Part shown: positions 45,585 through 57,289 of the stretch, one piece after another | Layout of the letters: every line of letters starts with the position of its first letter | Numbering within the stretch: the first letter of the stretch is position 1 | Origin: Plasmodium malariae | Lineage: Eukaryota; Apicomplexa; Aconoidasida; Haemosporida; Plasmodiidae | Direction: 5' to 3' | DNA: 64,000 nt | Assembly (NCBI RefSeq): GCF_900090045.1 | Contig: NW_021638299.1 | Span: forward strand, 1-64,000 | Notes under the pieces: model-generated | What the model saw: only the letters and a program-made list of their open reading frames with translations | Told to the model about the DNA's origin: nothing | Database searches by the model: none | Program-made: the position numbers and the translations under genes

Positions 45585-45835
45585 ACGTACATACTCACAT
45601 ACGTGCATAGCTGCACACGTACATACTCACATACGTGCATAGCTGCACACGTATATACTCACATACGTGCATAGCTGCACACGTATATACTCACATACGT
45701 GCATAGCTGCACACGTACATACTCACATACGTGCATAGCTGCATACGTACATACTCACATACGTGCATAGCTACATACGTACATACTCACATACGTGCAT
45801 AGCTGCATACGTACATACTCAAATATGTGAATAGG
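45585..45835. repeat. 30-bp tandem repeat, each unit with a small hairpin
   Basis: About eight copies of a 30-bp unit with core catactcacatacgtgcata followed by gctgcacacgta. Each copy contains gtgca-tagc-tgcac, a 5-bp perfect stem. Copies differ by c/t and a/g transitions. The array begins just beyond the 3' end of the myosin light chain gene. Confidence 0.85.
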
Positions 45836-45889
45836 TGCATACGTCCATATACCGATAGGTATACACAGAACCAGTAAAAGTGTTAAATA

Positions 45890-46836
45890 TCACACAACGT
45901 TTGTTAGTCTCTTCGAAATAGTGTTAAGGTCAATGGTATCCTTTTTGTCGGGGTTAGCTATTTCCAGTAGCAACTCTAAATCCTTATCCGTCAGTCTTGT
46001 GTCTAACGCCTTCATAACCTTCGCGAAAAAGAAAGAAAAGGAAGAAAAATAAATCATAAAAAAAGAAAAAAAAAAACAAATTCCAAATTATTGCGCACCG
46101 ATGCGGGGTGCACACATGTAGAGCGGTAAGAGTTGTGTAAAAAAAAGGAAAGAGGACAACAATCGAAAATAGAAAAAAGGGTAAATAATAGTTAGCAAAG
46201 GAACTTACATCCACAAAATTGTTAATCTTAATTTGCACACTCGAGCTTTTATCACTTAAACTTGAGATGTGCTTAAAGGGTTCTTCATAGTTGTAGTGCT
46301 TCCTGGCAAAGTTTAACCAAAACTCCATGTTAACGATCTTTAAAAAAAAAAAAAAAGAAAAAGAAGAAAAAAAAAAAAAGATATAAAGAGGGAAAAAAGT
46401 AGATAAAAATGAAATAAAAAGGAGATAAAAAAAATATATAAAAAAATGATAAAAATAAAAAAGGTTGGCGCGGTAACGTTGGTAGCAGCAGAAAAACATA
46501 TTTGTCACTCACAAATTTGCATAACGCTAAGAAGTTGCACATAGGGAAAACATAAATAAAAGAAACATTACTTTTTATATATTTTTTATTTGTTTATTTG
46601 TTTATTTGTTTATTTTTTTATTTGTTTATTTTTTTATTTGTTTATTTGTTTATTTGTTTATTATTTTATTTTTTTTTTTTGTGGCTTACTTCTGGCAATT
46701 CCGCCTTCTCTTCAGCGTTTAAGAGAATACCAAAGGAATGCATTAATTCGTAAAATTGACACAAAGGCATAGATTCGTCGCAGGAACTGAAAAGAATAAA
46801 GGCTTCCTTAAATTTCTCATCCATATCATTTCCCAT
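45890..46836 (-). CDS. ELC: myosin A essential light chain (ELC)
   Basis: Calmodulin-fold light chain that stiffens the lever arm of myosin A in the glideosome under the plasma membrane, supporting motility and invasion. Three exons: 46690-46836 (MGNDMDEKFKEAFILFSSCD to ELPE), 46209-46337 (IVNMEFWLNFARKHYNYEEP to NNFVD) and 45890-46018 (VMKALDTRLTDKDLELLLEI to TNVV and stop TGA). All borders are GT-AG in phase 0. The 134-residue product equals the length I recall for P. falciparum ELC. It has four helix pairs, but no canonical EF loop with the D-x-D-x-D pattern; NPDKKDTIDLNT is the closest and lacks key ligands, so calcium binding is doubtful. A 14-nt exon-like segment with a GTGAGT donor (about 46513-46526) inside intron 1 breaks the frame and was excluded. 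Divergent from phosphomannomutase. Confidence 0.88.
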
Positions 46837-47710
46837 TTTGATATGTCCAGTTAGAGTAATTTTTTGGGGAGTGATGGGAAAAAAAAAAAAAAAAAAAAGG
46901 AAAAAGGAAAAAGGAAAAAGGAAAAAGGAAAAAGGAATAAGGAATAAGGAAAAAGGAATAAGGAATAAGGAAAAAGGAAAAAGGAATAAGGAAAAAGGAA
47001 AAAGGAAAAAGGAAAAGGAAAAGGAAAAGGAAAAAAAAAAAAACAGAAAAAGAACAAAGAGGAAGAAAAAAAAAAAAAAAAAATTTTAATTTTTTGAAAT
47101 GTTTTACTATTATAATTGTGTAAAAGTTGAAATTACTTTTTTTTTTTTTTTTTATTTTGCTTTATTTAGCCTAATTTTTTGTAAGGATTGCTAAAGAGTT
47201 GTAAGCATAAAATTGCTGTAAACATTAGTAGCTAGAAGTTTATAAAACGAATGTGTTAATTCGTGAAATTAACAGTATAACAATTTGAAAAAATGTGCAT
47301 GGGGAGGTGTACCTTTGGGGTATGCGGTTTGACAACTTTCTATTTTTATTTTTATTTCAGTTTTTACGCTTATTTTTATTTCAGTTTTTATGCTTATTTT
47401 TATTTCAGTTTTTACGCTTATTTTTATTTCAGTTCTTACGCTTATTTTTATTTCAATTTTTACGTTTACTTTTACGTTTACTTTTACGTTTACTTTTACG
47501 TTTACTTTTACGTTTACCTTCACGTTTACTTTCACTTTTGCTTTTATTTTTACTTTTACTTTTGCAATTTTATTTTTTCTTTTTTTCAAATTTTTTTCTC
47601 AAATTTGATGTTGTTTTTGTTAATTTTTTAATTTTTATTTTTATTTTCTATTTTTTTTAAGAGGTTGTTTTTATGGTTTATCTTGTTTTGGTTGTAACTC
47701 TTTTTATTTT

Positions 47711-47742
<32 letters not shown>

Positions 47743-48885
47743 CTTTTTTTTTTTTTTTTTGCTATTGTTGGACTATGCCGTTTGTTAGGCTGTAATTCAT
47801 AGTGGGTATTTATGAACAAACATATGAGCATATATATATACGTTAATGTATGTGCACATACGTATAAACATATTATTATATATGTAAGTATATTAATGGT
47901 ATATATTAATTTACGCACGTGTACATGTTCATCTGACCTAGTTTTATGGTTGTTTTTCCGTACATATAAAAAAGATATATATATATTTTATATGTATGTT
48001 CTTGCCTGTGGTAACAGGTTTTTTCTTGAAAAAAAAAAATAAAGTGAACTAGTTAGTGGAGGATAAATAATGTACTTATGTATGTATGCATGTGACTGCT
48101 TTGGGAAATTTCTTTTTTTTTTTTTTTTTCCTTCTTTTCATCCTTTTTTTTCTTTTTTTCTTTTTTTCTTTTTTTCATGCCTTTTATGCTGTTTCTTAGG
48201 AAGAATGAAGTGGCTGATAAAATGAAATGGAAAAAAAAAAAAAAAAAAATAAAATAACAGATTTATACGATAAAGTGGTGAAATGGAGATCTCTTCAAAT
48301 TTGATGTTAAATAATAGTACGTATACTTTTTGATATACCTATGTATTTACTTAAAATGTGAAAGCAAGAACATACTTACTGTATATAAAGATACATGAGG
48401 TGTTATTTGTTTTATGCTAACATGGACACCTAACATCATTTAATATCATATGAATAGGTTAACTTTCGGTCAATATACCTTCCTACTATTTTTTATTCCG
48501 GAAATGTATGAATGTATAAGATTGTGTATCTATTTTTTTTTTTATTTTATATTTTATTTATATTTATTTTATTTATATTTATTTTATTTATATTTATATT
48601 TATTTTATTTATATTTATATTTATTTTATTTTTTTTATTTTTATTTTTTTTTATTTTATTTTTTTAAATTCCCCTGCCACATTTATATATTTTCACTCCT
48701 TTTTATAAATTATAAGGAAAACTGTTAAATAATTTTAACTCGTAAAGTATTCAAATTTTCGCTAAAAGGGATGAAAAATGGTTCAAATGAAAGAAAATAG
48801 AATTTTCCTGTGAGCAAATTAAAATCTTCCGTGTTAAGCATTTTGGAGTAACACGCTTTTAGAGTAATACACTTTCTGGAATGAA

Positions 48886-48925
<40 letters not shown>

Positions 48926-49449
48926 TTGTTGTTACCTGAGTAGTTACATTGCATTATATAATTGAAAAATAATGTAAATCATTTCAATTTCCGCTGGTAA
49001 TGTACTTTAAGTCGTATTTACCTTTATTGAGGATTTCAAATACTGCTCTTTTTTTTTTTTTTTTTCCTTTTCTGACACGGCTGTTTTATGCAAACCTTTT
49101 ATTAGAGCATGTTGATACGTTACAAGTAAAAAAGTGTGTGTATGTTTGTTCGTGTGTGTGTGTGTGTGTGCAAGAGTACATATATGTATGGATATATTTT
49201 CATGGGTATGTACGTACGCATATGTATGTATGCGCCCCGTGTACATTAAATAGAAAGTGGAGGAATAGTCGTATAATTATGCTGTTGTAATAAACTATTT
49301 TTTTCGTCCCCCTTCCCCTTCTTCTGTTTTTCCGTATTCTTTTTTTTTGAGAACAATAAATTTTATTTCCAAAAAAAAAGAAAAACAAAACAAAAAAGAT
49401 GTTATCTTTTTCTTCTTAATGATGTTTCATTTTGTAAGGTTTTTAAAAA
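46837..49449. other. bidirectional promoter region between ELC and phosphomannomutase
   Basis: 2.6 kb divergent spacer. Contains GGAAAAA/GGAATAA repeats (46880-47040), a 22-bp array at 47340-47460 passing into a 12-bp tttacgtttact array (to 47540), T-rich tracts (47700-47760, 48110-48180, 48893-48924) and TATTTATATTTAT repeats (48540-48660). No supported ORF. Confidence 0.6.
47340..47545. repeat. 22-bp array with acceptor-like motif, grading into 12-bp array
   Basis: About five copies of ttatttttatttcagttttt plus acgc/atgc (22 bp), then about six copies of a 12-bp tttacgtttact unit. Each 22-bp copy contains TTTTATTTCAG. Confidence 0.85.
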
Positions 49450-49910
49450 ATGACTACGAATAAGAAACACAAATTTTTTCTGTTTGACGTCGATGGAACT
49501 TTGACTCACTCTAGAAAAGTAAGAATAATCAATTGAAATGGAATACAAGTACGACCTTCTTCTTTCTTTTTCTTTTTTATGCCCAGCTGTGTGTTGTCCT
49601 ATCCGTCCCCTCCTAGTACACGTATAAATTTACGTCTGAACGTTAATGTCTATGTACGCACGAACACATAAGGGAACATCCTTGCATATTAGCCGATCGA
49701 CCAAAATATGGTTGGCATTTTGTTAGAACTGAAGTCGAGGGACAAAAATTCCATAGGAGTAGTAGGAGGCTCTGATTATAAAAAAATCATAGAACAAATA
49801 AAACGTAACAAGACAAAAAGGGAAAAAAAAAAAAAAAAGGAACTACGAGTAGTGTATTATGCTTGCGTCTGTGTGATTATGTTCTGTACCGGGTCCTACA
49901 TATGTAAACA

Positions 49911-49953
<43 letters not shown>

Positions 49954-51884
49954 ATATACGAATATGTGGGTCAAAACTAATTCATCGTGCTTCTTTCCCT
50001 TTTTCCCTTTTTCCCTTTCAAGACCCCGAGATGTTTGATTATATATTCTCTGAAAACGGTGTAGTGGCACATAAGAACAACGAGCAGTATTTTTCGGAGG
50101 TAAGAGGAGGACGCATAATTGCTCCGTCTGTACGAAACTTTATTTTCAACACAAGCAGATTATAAGTAGATTCTTATCTTTTACATGTAGATTGGAGATG
50201 ACTTTTTTTTTTTTTTTTTTTTTTTTATCATTTTTTGATAGAGTATAACCAGTTTTTTGGGAGAGGAGAAATTAAAAAAGGTGATAAATTATTGCTTGGT
50301 ATATATTGCTAATTTGGATATACCAAAGAAGAGGTTAAAAAAAGAAGTAAAATAAAAAAAAAAAAAAAAAAAAAAATTTACCTTAATAGACTATTCAAAA
50401 TGGTTAGGTTAAAAATGTTTTAAAGCTGTTCAAATATATGTACATGTATATATATACTTCGTTATTTAATGGTACTTTCTTTTTAGAGGTACATTTGTGG
50501 AATTACGAAAGGGGATAATAAACATTAGTCCTATTGGTAGGAATTGCTCTCAGGAAGAGAGGGAAGAATTCTGTGCATATAATTTAGAGAAGGATGTTAT
50601 TAAAACTTTTCGCTTAAACCTGATGAATGAGTAACCAGCATGTTACAAATCTTTTACTAGTGTATTGTTTTACGTGTCGTTGTTCTGAATATGTGCGTTG
50701 AATATAAGCACTTGTATGTGTAAATATACGTATGTTCATTCGCTCAATTAATCAGTCAGCTACTCATCTGCAACTGCATTTTTTTCACTCTTTTATTTTT
50801 TTTTTCCAATTTTTTTTTTTTTATGAATGCCTCTTGTCGCACATAAAAAGGTTCAAGGATTTTAACTTGACGTTTTCCATTGGGGGACAGATATCGATAG
50901 ACTGCTTTCCAACAGTAAGAGAGAAAAAAAAAAAATAGCATATATATCGTAAATAGCATAAACAGCATAAATATCATAAATAGCGTAAATATCATAAATA
51001 GCGTAAATATCATAAATAGCGTAAATATCATAAATAGCGTAAATATCATAAATAGCGTAAATATCATAAATAGCGTAAATATCATAAATAGAGTAAATAT
51101 CATAAATAGCATAAATATCATATATAGCATAAATATCATATATAGTAAAAATTGTAAAAGCATCACTTACGAAGCTACACACTACTTGTGTGGGAGCAAC
51201 GGCCATTTACATCCCACTTGAGGGGCGTGTAGAAAATATAAAAGAATAAAAAGTAAAAGGTAACTGTACATATATATATATGGAAGTATGCACACGCGTT
51301 TATAAAAATAAATTTCCATTTTCAGGGGTGGGACAAGACATTTTGCTTAAGACACATCGAAGGGATATTCAGCGAAATTTATTTTTTTGGTGATAAGACG
51401 GAAAAGGTGAGAAAAAAAGAGGAGACAAGGAATGGAATTGTTTTTCTTGTCCGCACCGTTTATCTGTTCGTGTGTTCTTTTATTCTTTTGTACCTCATTT
51501 GTTCATCTGTTCATCTGTTCATTTGTTCATTTGTTCACTTGTTCATATTATTTTGTTTTTTTTTTTCTAAATTTTTGCAATTTTTGTAATTTTCGTAATT
51601 TTCGTATTTTTCATATTTTTCGTGTTTTTCGTGTTTTTCGTGATTTTCTTGTTTTTTGTGATTTTCCTGTTTTTTGTGATTTTCCTGTTTTTTGTGATTT
51701 TCCTGTTTTTTGTGATTTTCCTGTTTTTTGTGATTTTCTTGTTTTTTGAGTTTTTCCCATTTTTCCATTAACAAATCAGGGAGGAAATGACTACGAACTA
51801 TTTAACGACAAAAGGGTGCGAGGCTACTCAGTCACATGCCCAGCGGATACTATACAAGTTATAAGGACGTTTTTAGACACATGA
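49450..51884 (+). CDS. PMM: phosphomannomutase
   Basis: Converts mannose-6-phosphate to mannose-1-phosphate for GDP-mannose, feeding GPI anchor synthesis; cytosolic. Eight exons: 49450-49518, 49693-49804, 50023-50099, 50242-50333, 50487-50630, 50851-50914, 51326-51406 and 51780-51884. The sum is 744 nt, giving 247 residues, the normal family size (human PMM2 has 246). The HAD motif FDVDGT is at residues 12-17 (nucleophile Asp13, acid/base Asp15). [66 protein letters not shown] and GGNDYELF follow in family order, and all active-site blocks are intact. Exon 6 uses the acceptor AAAAAG at 50850, with a weak pyrimidine tract. Introns 6 and 7 are filled with 18-bp tandem repeats. Very secure. Confidence 0.95.
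50938..51150. repeat. 18-bp tandem repeat inside a phosphomannomutase intron
   Basis: About ten copies of aaatagcgtaaatatcat, with tatagcat and agcataaa variants, occupying half of intron 6 (50915-51325). Confidence 0.9.
51595..51765. repeat. 9- and 18-bp tandem repeats inside a phosphomannomutase intron
   Basis: tttttcgtg-type 9-mers pass into about five copies of an 18-bp tgattttcctgttttttg unit in intron 7 (51407-51779). Confidence 0.9.
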
Positions 51885-52833
51885 TGGATGATCATTTTTT
51901 TGGTTTTATCGTGGTTTGAAGTTTTATTTTATTTTATTATTTTATTTTATTATTTTATATATTATGTTATTATATTATTTTACTATATTTTATTATATTA
52001 TTCTACTATATTTTATTATATTATTCTACTATATTTTGTTATATTATTCTGCTATATTTTATTATATTATTCTACTATATTTTATTATATTATTCTACTA
52101 TATTTTATTATATTATTCTACTATATTTTATTATATTATTCTACTATATTTTATTATATTATTCTATTTTATTTTAATGTTTTATATTATAATATTATTT
52201 TATTATTATTATTTTTTTTTGTTAACTTATCATTTTGTTTTAAAATGTGTACACTGTTGGAAAAATGAGGAATGCTTTACCGTTGGGTAGTATGGTCATT
52301 GACTTTGTATAAATACATACACGGGGGTAACCAATTTTTTACGTGCACAAAATAAATAAAACAGTTTGAATAAATTTAGAGCTATTTAATCCTATATATC
52401 TCTTTTTTATGTTTATGAACAAGAACAGCGACCATTTTGTTTGACACGTCGTCCTTCCGTTCAAACTGTGAACATCCTTTTTATGAGCTATACGTACATA
52501 TATATATACATATATATATACATACATATATATATACATACATATATATATACATACATATATATATACATACATATATATATACATACATATATATATA
52601 CATACATATATATATTTATATATTTATGTACTGTGTAGGTTTTTTTTTTTTTTTTTTCGTTTGTAAGTAGCATTATTTTATACACCAAACAGTATAACTC
52701 ATTAAATGTAGGAAAATATTTTTCGACAAAATTTACTCATCACAACGTAATGTGATAACAACAATTGTATAATTCGAAAGTACTTTTAACTTTTCATCCT
52801 TGTATTGTTCGGTGGTATTTTAAAATAATTTAA
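51885..52833. other. spacer after phosphomannomutase, repeat-rich
   Basis: Contains a 21-bp array (51930-52200) of tattctactatattttatta and a TATACATA microsatellite (52495-52620). No gene seen. Confidence 0.6.
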
Positions 52834-53016
52834 TCAAACCAGAAATATATACCATTTGTATAAACCCTCAGACGATTCACGATATGGTGTGATGATATCG
52901 TTTAGCATATATATAAATTCGCTATATAAGAAAAAGTAAAATAAAATAATGCTGCGTATAATTGGTGAAGCACATTCGACCAAGTAATATATATAAAGTA
53001 GTTCGCCGCATGAAAT
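52834..53016 (-). CDS. terminal exon of an unrecognised small membrane-type protein
   Basis: After a good acceptor (CTTTTCGTTTGCAG, ending 53017 on the minus strand), 60 codons run to TGA at 52834-52836: ISCGELLYIYYLVECASPII, then RSIILFYFFLYSEFIYMLND and IITPYRESSEGLYKWYIFLV. This has one hydrophobic helix flanked by ordinary mixed-composition sequence and no repeats, consistent with the C-terminus of a membrane protein. Upstream exons between 53020 and 53560 could not be joined with confidence. A minus frame at 53563-53640 (LLCQKNYIETISNLQRDNEK) also looks coding-like but ends in its own stop. Lies between two plus-strand genes. Function unknown. Confidence 0.4.
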   Translation of the reverse strand: MSCGELLYIYYLVECASPIIRSIILFYFFLYSEFIYMLNDIITPYRESSEGLYKWYIFLV

Positions 53017-53293
53017 CTGCAAACGAAAAGGAAAAAAATATATAAGCAAATTTTATTTCTTTTTTCTTTTTTGCTTGGCATTTCCTTTTCCTTTTTTTAT
53101 GTTCGTATGTGCAACTCCACAATGCATCATTTCGGACAAAAAAAAAAAAAAAAAAAAAAAATAGAAAAGCGCATAGGATATATGTGATGTAGTATATGCG
53201 AAAAATTGCGCTACATTTATGCATATAATATACACATGTACATTTATGTGTATGGTTATATTTGCATATATATGTGTATACATACATATATGC

Positions 53294-53345
<52 letters not shown>

Positions 53346-53979
53346 CATATATCTATGCATGCGTACGTGTTATTCGTTGTAAAGTAGGAATTTTGAAAAT
53401 TGAAACTCTATTTTAATATATGTACTTAAACATTTTGACTATACTGAGTTGTTGTTATCCGCAAATTTTTAATGTTTTTGGCGTTTGCGGGTAGTGATAT
53501 TTTTTAGTTTAATATTTCTTTTTCCATTTTTCTGACTTGTATGTAATCTCTTTTTTTTTTTTTTATGAACTGGTCAAGTAAACTTTTTCGTTATCCCTTT
53601 GTAAATTTGAAATAGTTTCAATGTAATTTTTTTGACAGAGAAGCTTTATTATTGTAAAAAAAAAAAAAAAAAGGGAAAAAGGAAAAACAGAAGAACAGAA
53701 GAAAAGAAGAGGAATAAAGTAAAGAAGAGGAATAAAGAAAAGAAGAGGAATAAAGAAAAGAAGAGGAATAAAGAAAAGAAGAGGAATAAAGAAAAGAAGA
53801 GGAATAAAGAAAAGAAGAGGAATAAAGAAAAGAAGAGGAATAAAGAAAAGAAGAGGAATAAAGAAAAGGAAAAGGAATAAAGAAAAGGAAAAGGAATAAA
53901 GAAAAGAAAAAAAGGAAAAAAAGAAAAAAAGGAAAAAAAGGAAAAAAAGAAAAAAAGGAAAAAAAGAAAAATATAAAAT
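53017..53979. other. spacer upstream of GRASP with a GAAGAGGAATAAA repeat
   Basis: TA run (53298-53340) and an 18-bp purine array (53700-53880). It should include the GRASP promoter and 5' UTR, and perhaps 5' exons of the minus-strand terminal exon at 52834. Confidence 0.5.
53695..53885. repeat. 18-bp purine repeat
   Basis: About nine copies of gaagaggaataaagaaaa, 100-280 bp before the GRASP start codon. The ORFs KEKKRNKEKKRN (+) and FFIPLL (-) are its translations. Confidence 0.9.
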
Positions 53980-56013
53980 ATGGGAGCAGGACAAGCGAAA
54001 CAACATAATATGGGTAAGAGGAAAGAAGAGAAGAAGCTTCGTTACTTGTATGAGCGAACATATAGGGCGCAAAAGAGTTAAAATTACAGTCTTTTCTTGT
54101 GCATAACAACGCGTATGCACATGTGGACATGTATATACATATACATAAATATACATACATATACATATACGTACATATACGTACATATATATTTGGGGGT
54201 ATGCGAAACAGTCTCACCCCTACTTAACAGCAAAGTTTTGCGTGTTGTCCCAATTTAAAATTACTTTCTTTTAAAATCCTATTTATTTTTTATTTTATTA
54301 TATTTTTTATTTTATTTTATCATATTTTTTATTTTATTTTATTATATTTTTTATTTTATTTTATTTTATTATATATTTTTTTTTTTTTTTGGTATCCCGC
54401 TCATCCCTCTTTTCTAAGGCTACAGAGTTATCAAAGTGAGTGAGAACAGTCCTGCAAGTGAGTGTAACATAGAAATATTTTTCGACTACATTGTTCAAGC
54501 TGATAATTTGAAATTATTAGATGGGTTTAGATACACATATGATAATTTCGTAGAGAAGTTGAGACAAAATGAAAACAAAGAATTACTTCTGTTAGTATAT
54601 AACTGCCGCTATAACGAAATGAAACAAGTAAAAATTATACCAAGAAAATGGAAGGGAAATGGGTTACTAGGAATAAATTTAAGCTATGAATCGTCGAATG
54701 CAATGAATGAAGGAGTTCGTGTATTAGAAATTTTTGAAGGTTCCCCTGCATTTAAAAGTAATTTAATAGAATATAGTGACTACATAATAGGACAAGAGAA
54801 TAATATATTTAGAAATCAAGATGAGTTAACAAATTATATTGATACAAACTATTTAAATTATATTAAAGAAAAAAAAACTGAACCGTTCAGGTTATATTTT
54901 TTTGTATATAATAAAGATACAGAGAAAATAAGAAAAGTACAAATAGAACCTAATAACTCATGGGGATGTAAAGGATTACTAGGATGTAACATAGGAACTG
55001 GATTTATACATAAAATTCCATTTTGCAAAAATGATAATTTTATAAAAGGATTAGATCCAAATAATGTAGAAGGTCCTCAAGCTATACATATTGGCAATTC
55101 GAGTATGAGTAGCGAAAGGAACAATGATGTACGTAATGACGATTCACCTACGAATTTGGAACAGGGTAGTGAAGTAGGGGCTGCTAGCAAAGGTGATAAG
55201 GTTGGCGGAATTGCACATATTGGAGATAGTGAAGGAGAGATGGGCAGAACTAAAGGATTTCTTATCCCTGGAAAAGTTGGTAGTATTGTGGACATTGAAC
55301 ATACAATGAACAATGAGCAAACGAAAGAAACTCAAATAAGCAGAACCCATATTAGCAACAGAGAATATTCAAGTGATGATAACAAAAATTATAAAAAAAT
55401 GAAAACATGTTATTATGTAAATAATAACTATGATACATCTAAATTTTCAGGAAACATTATTAAGAAAGACATTTTGAATAATAATAAGAATGATGATGAT
55501 GATAATGATGATGATAATGATGATGCTGATGATGATAATGATGATGATAATGATGATGATGATAATGATAATGATAATGATGGTGGTACTGCTAATGATA
55601 ATGATGGTGGTACTGCTAATGATAATGATGGTGGTACTGATAAGAACGAATGCGATATAAGTAATACCATCGAATTGGCAAAAGAGGATTTAGAAAAATA
55701 TAGTAAAAGTGAGGATGATTCATTAAGCTCGAGCGATAAGAGAAATGAAAATGGTTATGTAGATGACTATACAGATTATGTTCGAAGCATGAGAATATAC
55801 AGCAAAGAAATGAATGAAATATATGAGAGTATGAATAAAAACAGTGAGCTATTAAATAGTATAAAAATGAGAACTGTGCAAAATTCTTTAGATGAAAATT
55901 ATTCTACTAATAGTAATAAACTCAGCCATACACATGCATATACACAAAAAAATGATCAAGAACAATTTGTTTTCCCATATGCATGTGATAAAGAAGAAAA
56001 GGAAAAAATTTAA
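53980..56013 (+). CDS. GRASP: Golgi reassembly stacking protein (GRASP)
   Basis: Peripheral membrane protein on the cytosolic face of cis-Golgi. Two exons: 53980-54013 encodes MGAGQAKQHNM, and 54419-56013 begins GYRVIKVSENSPASECNIEI (acceptor TTTTCTAAG). Product about 542 residues. Two tandem PDZ-like GRASP domains cover roughly residues 10-110 and 115-215; the groove strands are GLLGINLSYESS and GLLGCNIGTGFIHKIPF. Gly2 is positioned for N-myristoylation, although residue 6 is Ala where Ser/Thr is usual. The C-terminal half is a Ser/Asp/Asn-rich linker with an Asp-Asp-Asn run and three NDNDGGTA repeats (55490-55640), ending in a charged tail. P. falciparum GRASP is known to occur as two N-terminal isoforms from alternative splicing, which this tiny first exon would permit. 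Very secure. Confidence 0.95.
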
Positions 56014-57186
56014 TAGTAAAGTGTTGAAAAACATATTTAATAAAAAGGACTTTTCAGTAGATCTACATTTATTGTACTTGATTTATAAATGTATGGAATG
56101 GTATTGATACCTTAATGAAAGACCAATCACCTCGAGCTTAAAAATGGAGAAGTGCATTTAAGCGAATTCACATGGGTTCAGGTATGTGTGAAGAAGTACA
56201 AAAAGATGTATGAAAAAAAAGACACAAAAACAATTGATACACATACATTATTATTTTATATTTTACATTTTACATTTTACATTTTACATTTTATTTTTTA
56301 TTTTTTTTTTTTTCCCTTATTCCCCTTTAATTCTGCCCAGTTTCATATATTATCCATCCAACTGCCCCACAGAAGAACTGATTCCAAATATGATTCCCTA
56401 AAACGCAAAGGAAAATGCAAAGGGAAAAAACTTTTAAATAGTTACACACGTGTGTCAAGACTATCCGAAACATAAGAAAATCCCACAAGCATGATTTTAA
56501 TATACACATGTACGTTTACGTATGCTAGTTGTCCTGCAAAATAAGTATATTCGATGTTATAGCTATAAGACGAATCACTACCAAGTGCTGTACATGTTAG
56601 TTTTACTCGAAGCCATAAGGTTCAATATTTTCTCAGGATGTAATATATTTTAAAAAGATAATCAGCCAAATGTTCAAGTAATATCGTTGTGCTAACAACT
56701 GTATGTTTTGTAAGATAATTTTTGACCATTCCAATTTTAAAAATTACCTGTACATTTGTATCGGTAAATGGCTTGACATGCACACTGTGAAACTTTGTTC
56801 TGTTTGCATATATATTCATTTGCTGGTATATATATTTATTTGTGTATATATTCATTTGTGTATATATTCATTTGTGTATATATTCATTTGCTGGTATATA
56901 TATTCATTTGTGTATATATTCATTTGTGTATATATTCATTTGTGTATATATTTATTTGTTTGTTTATTCATTAATTCATTTGTTTGTCTCTCATTTTGTC
57001 TGTTTATATGTTTTCTATCCATCTGCTTATTTTTTACCTTTTTACGTATTCTTTTTTTTTTTTTTTTTCCACAAAACTCACGTTCACTTACAGTTTTTAA
57101 CTATGAGCTCCAAAAATGTCATAACAAATGTTTGCGGTGAAATATACTACATATATTAGGAATGCAAAATGGAATAATTTTCATCG

Positions 57187-57217
<31 letters not shown>

Positions 57218-57289
57218 AAAAAAAAAAAATGATAGACTTAAAAAATAGAACATCCTTTGTGTTATTGTAAAATTAAAAAATCCAGAACG
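56014..57289. other. convergent spacer
   Basis: Between GRASP (+) and the HIBCH-like gene (-). 56800-56985 is a 16-bp tcatttgtgtatatat array. A TA run lies at 57186-57212 and poly-A follows. No gene supported. Confidence 0.6.
56800..56985. repeat. 16-bp tandem repeat (tcatttgtgtatatat)
   Basis: About nine copies with tttgctggtatatata variants, in the convergent spacer. Confidence 0.85.

Larger units (their letters stand above)
41246..45889. other. 4.6-kb gene-poor region
   Basis: Largest gap in the window, between two minus-strand genes. Contains a ttagtcgtg array (41338-41405), a TA/TG array (41640-41960), poly-T tracts (43665-43790, more than 60 T in places), a 33-bp T-rich array (43790-43915) and the 30-bp hairpin array (45585-45835). 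Short minus frames at 44194-44391 (listed), 44881-45063 (MDIMRGKHSNGSKVEVVEII) and 42103-42270 (HKYRYKIIEIRARISVRTSV, no ATG) look somewhat protein-like but are unproven. Spliced small genes cannot be excluded. Confidence 0.45.

Noticed and set aside
46500..46545. Exon-like CGTTATGCAAATTT with a GTGAGT donor in the ELC intron
   Set aside because: Including it shifts the frame; direct joining of exons 1 and 2 gives LPE-IVNMEFW and the expected 134-residue length.
53563..54217. Two ~200-codon minus frames ending ...FFIPLLFF / SSFLYSSSFLYS
   Set aside because: Derived from the 18-bp purine array upstream of GRASP and overlapping GRASP exon 1.
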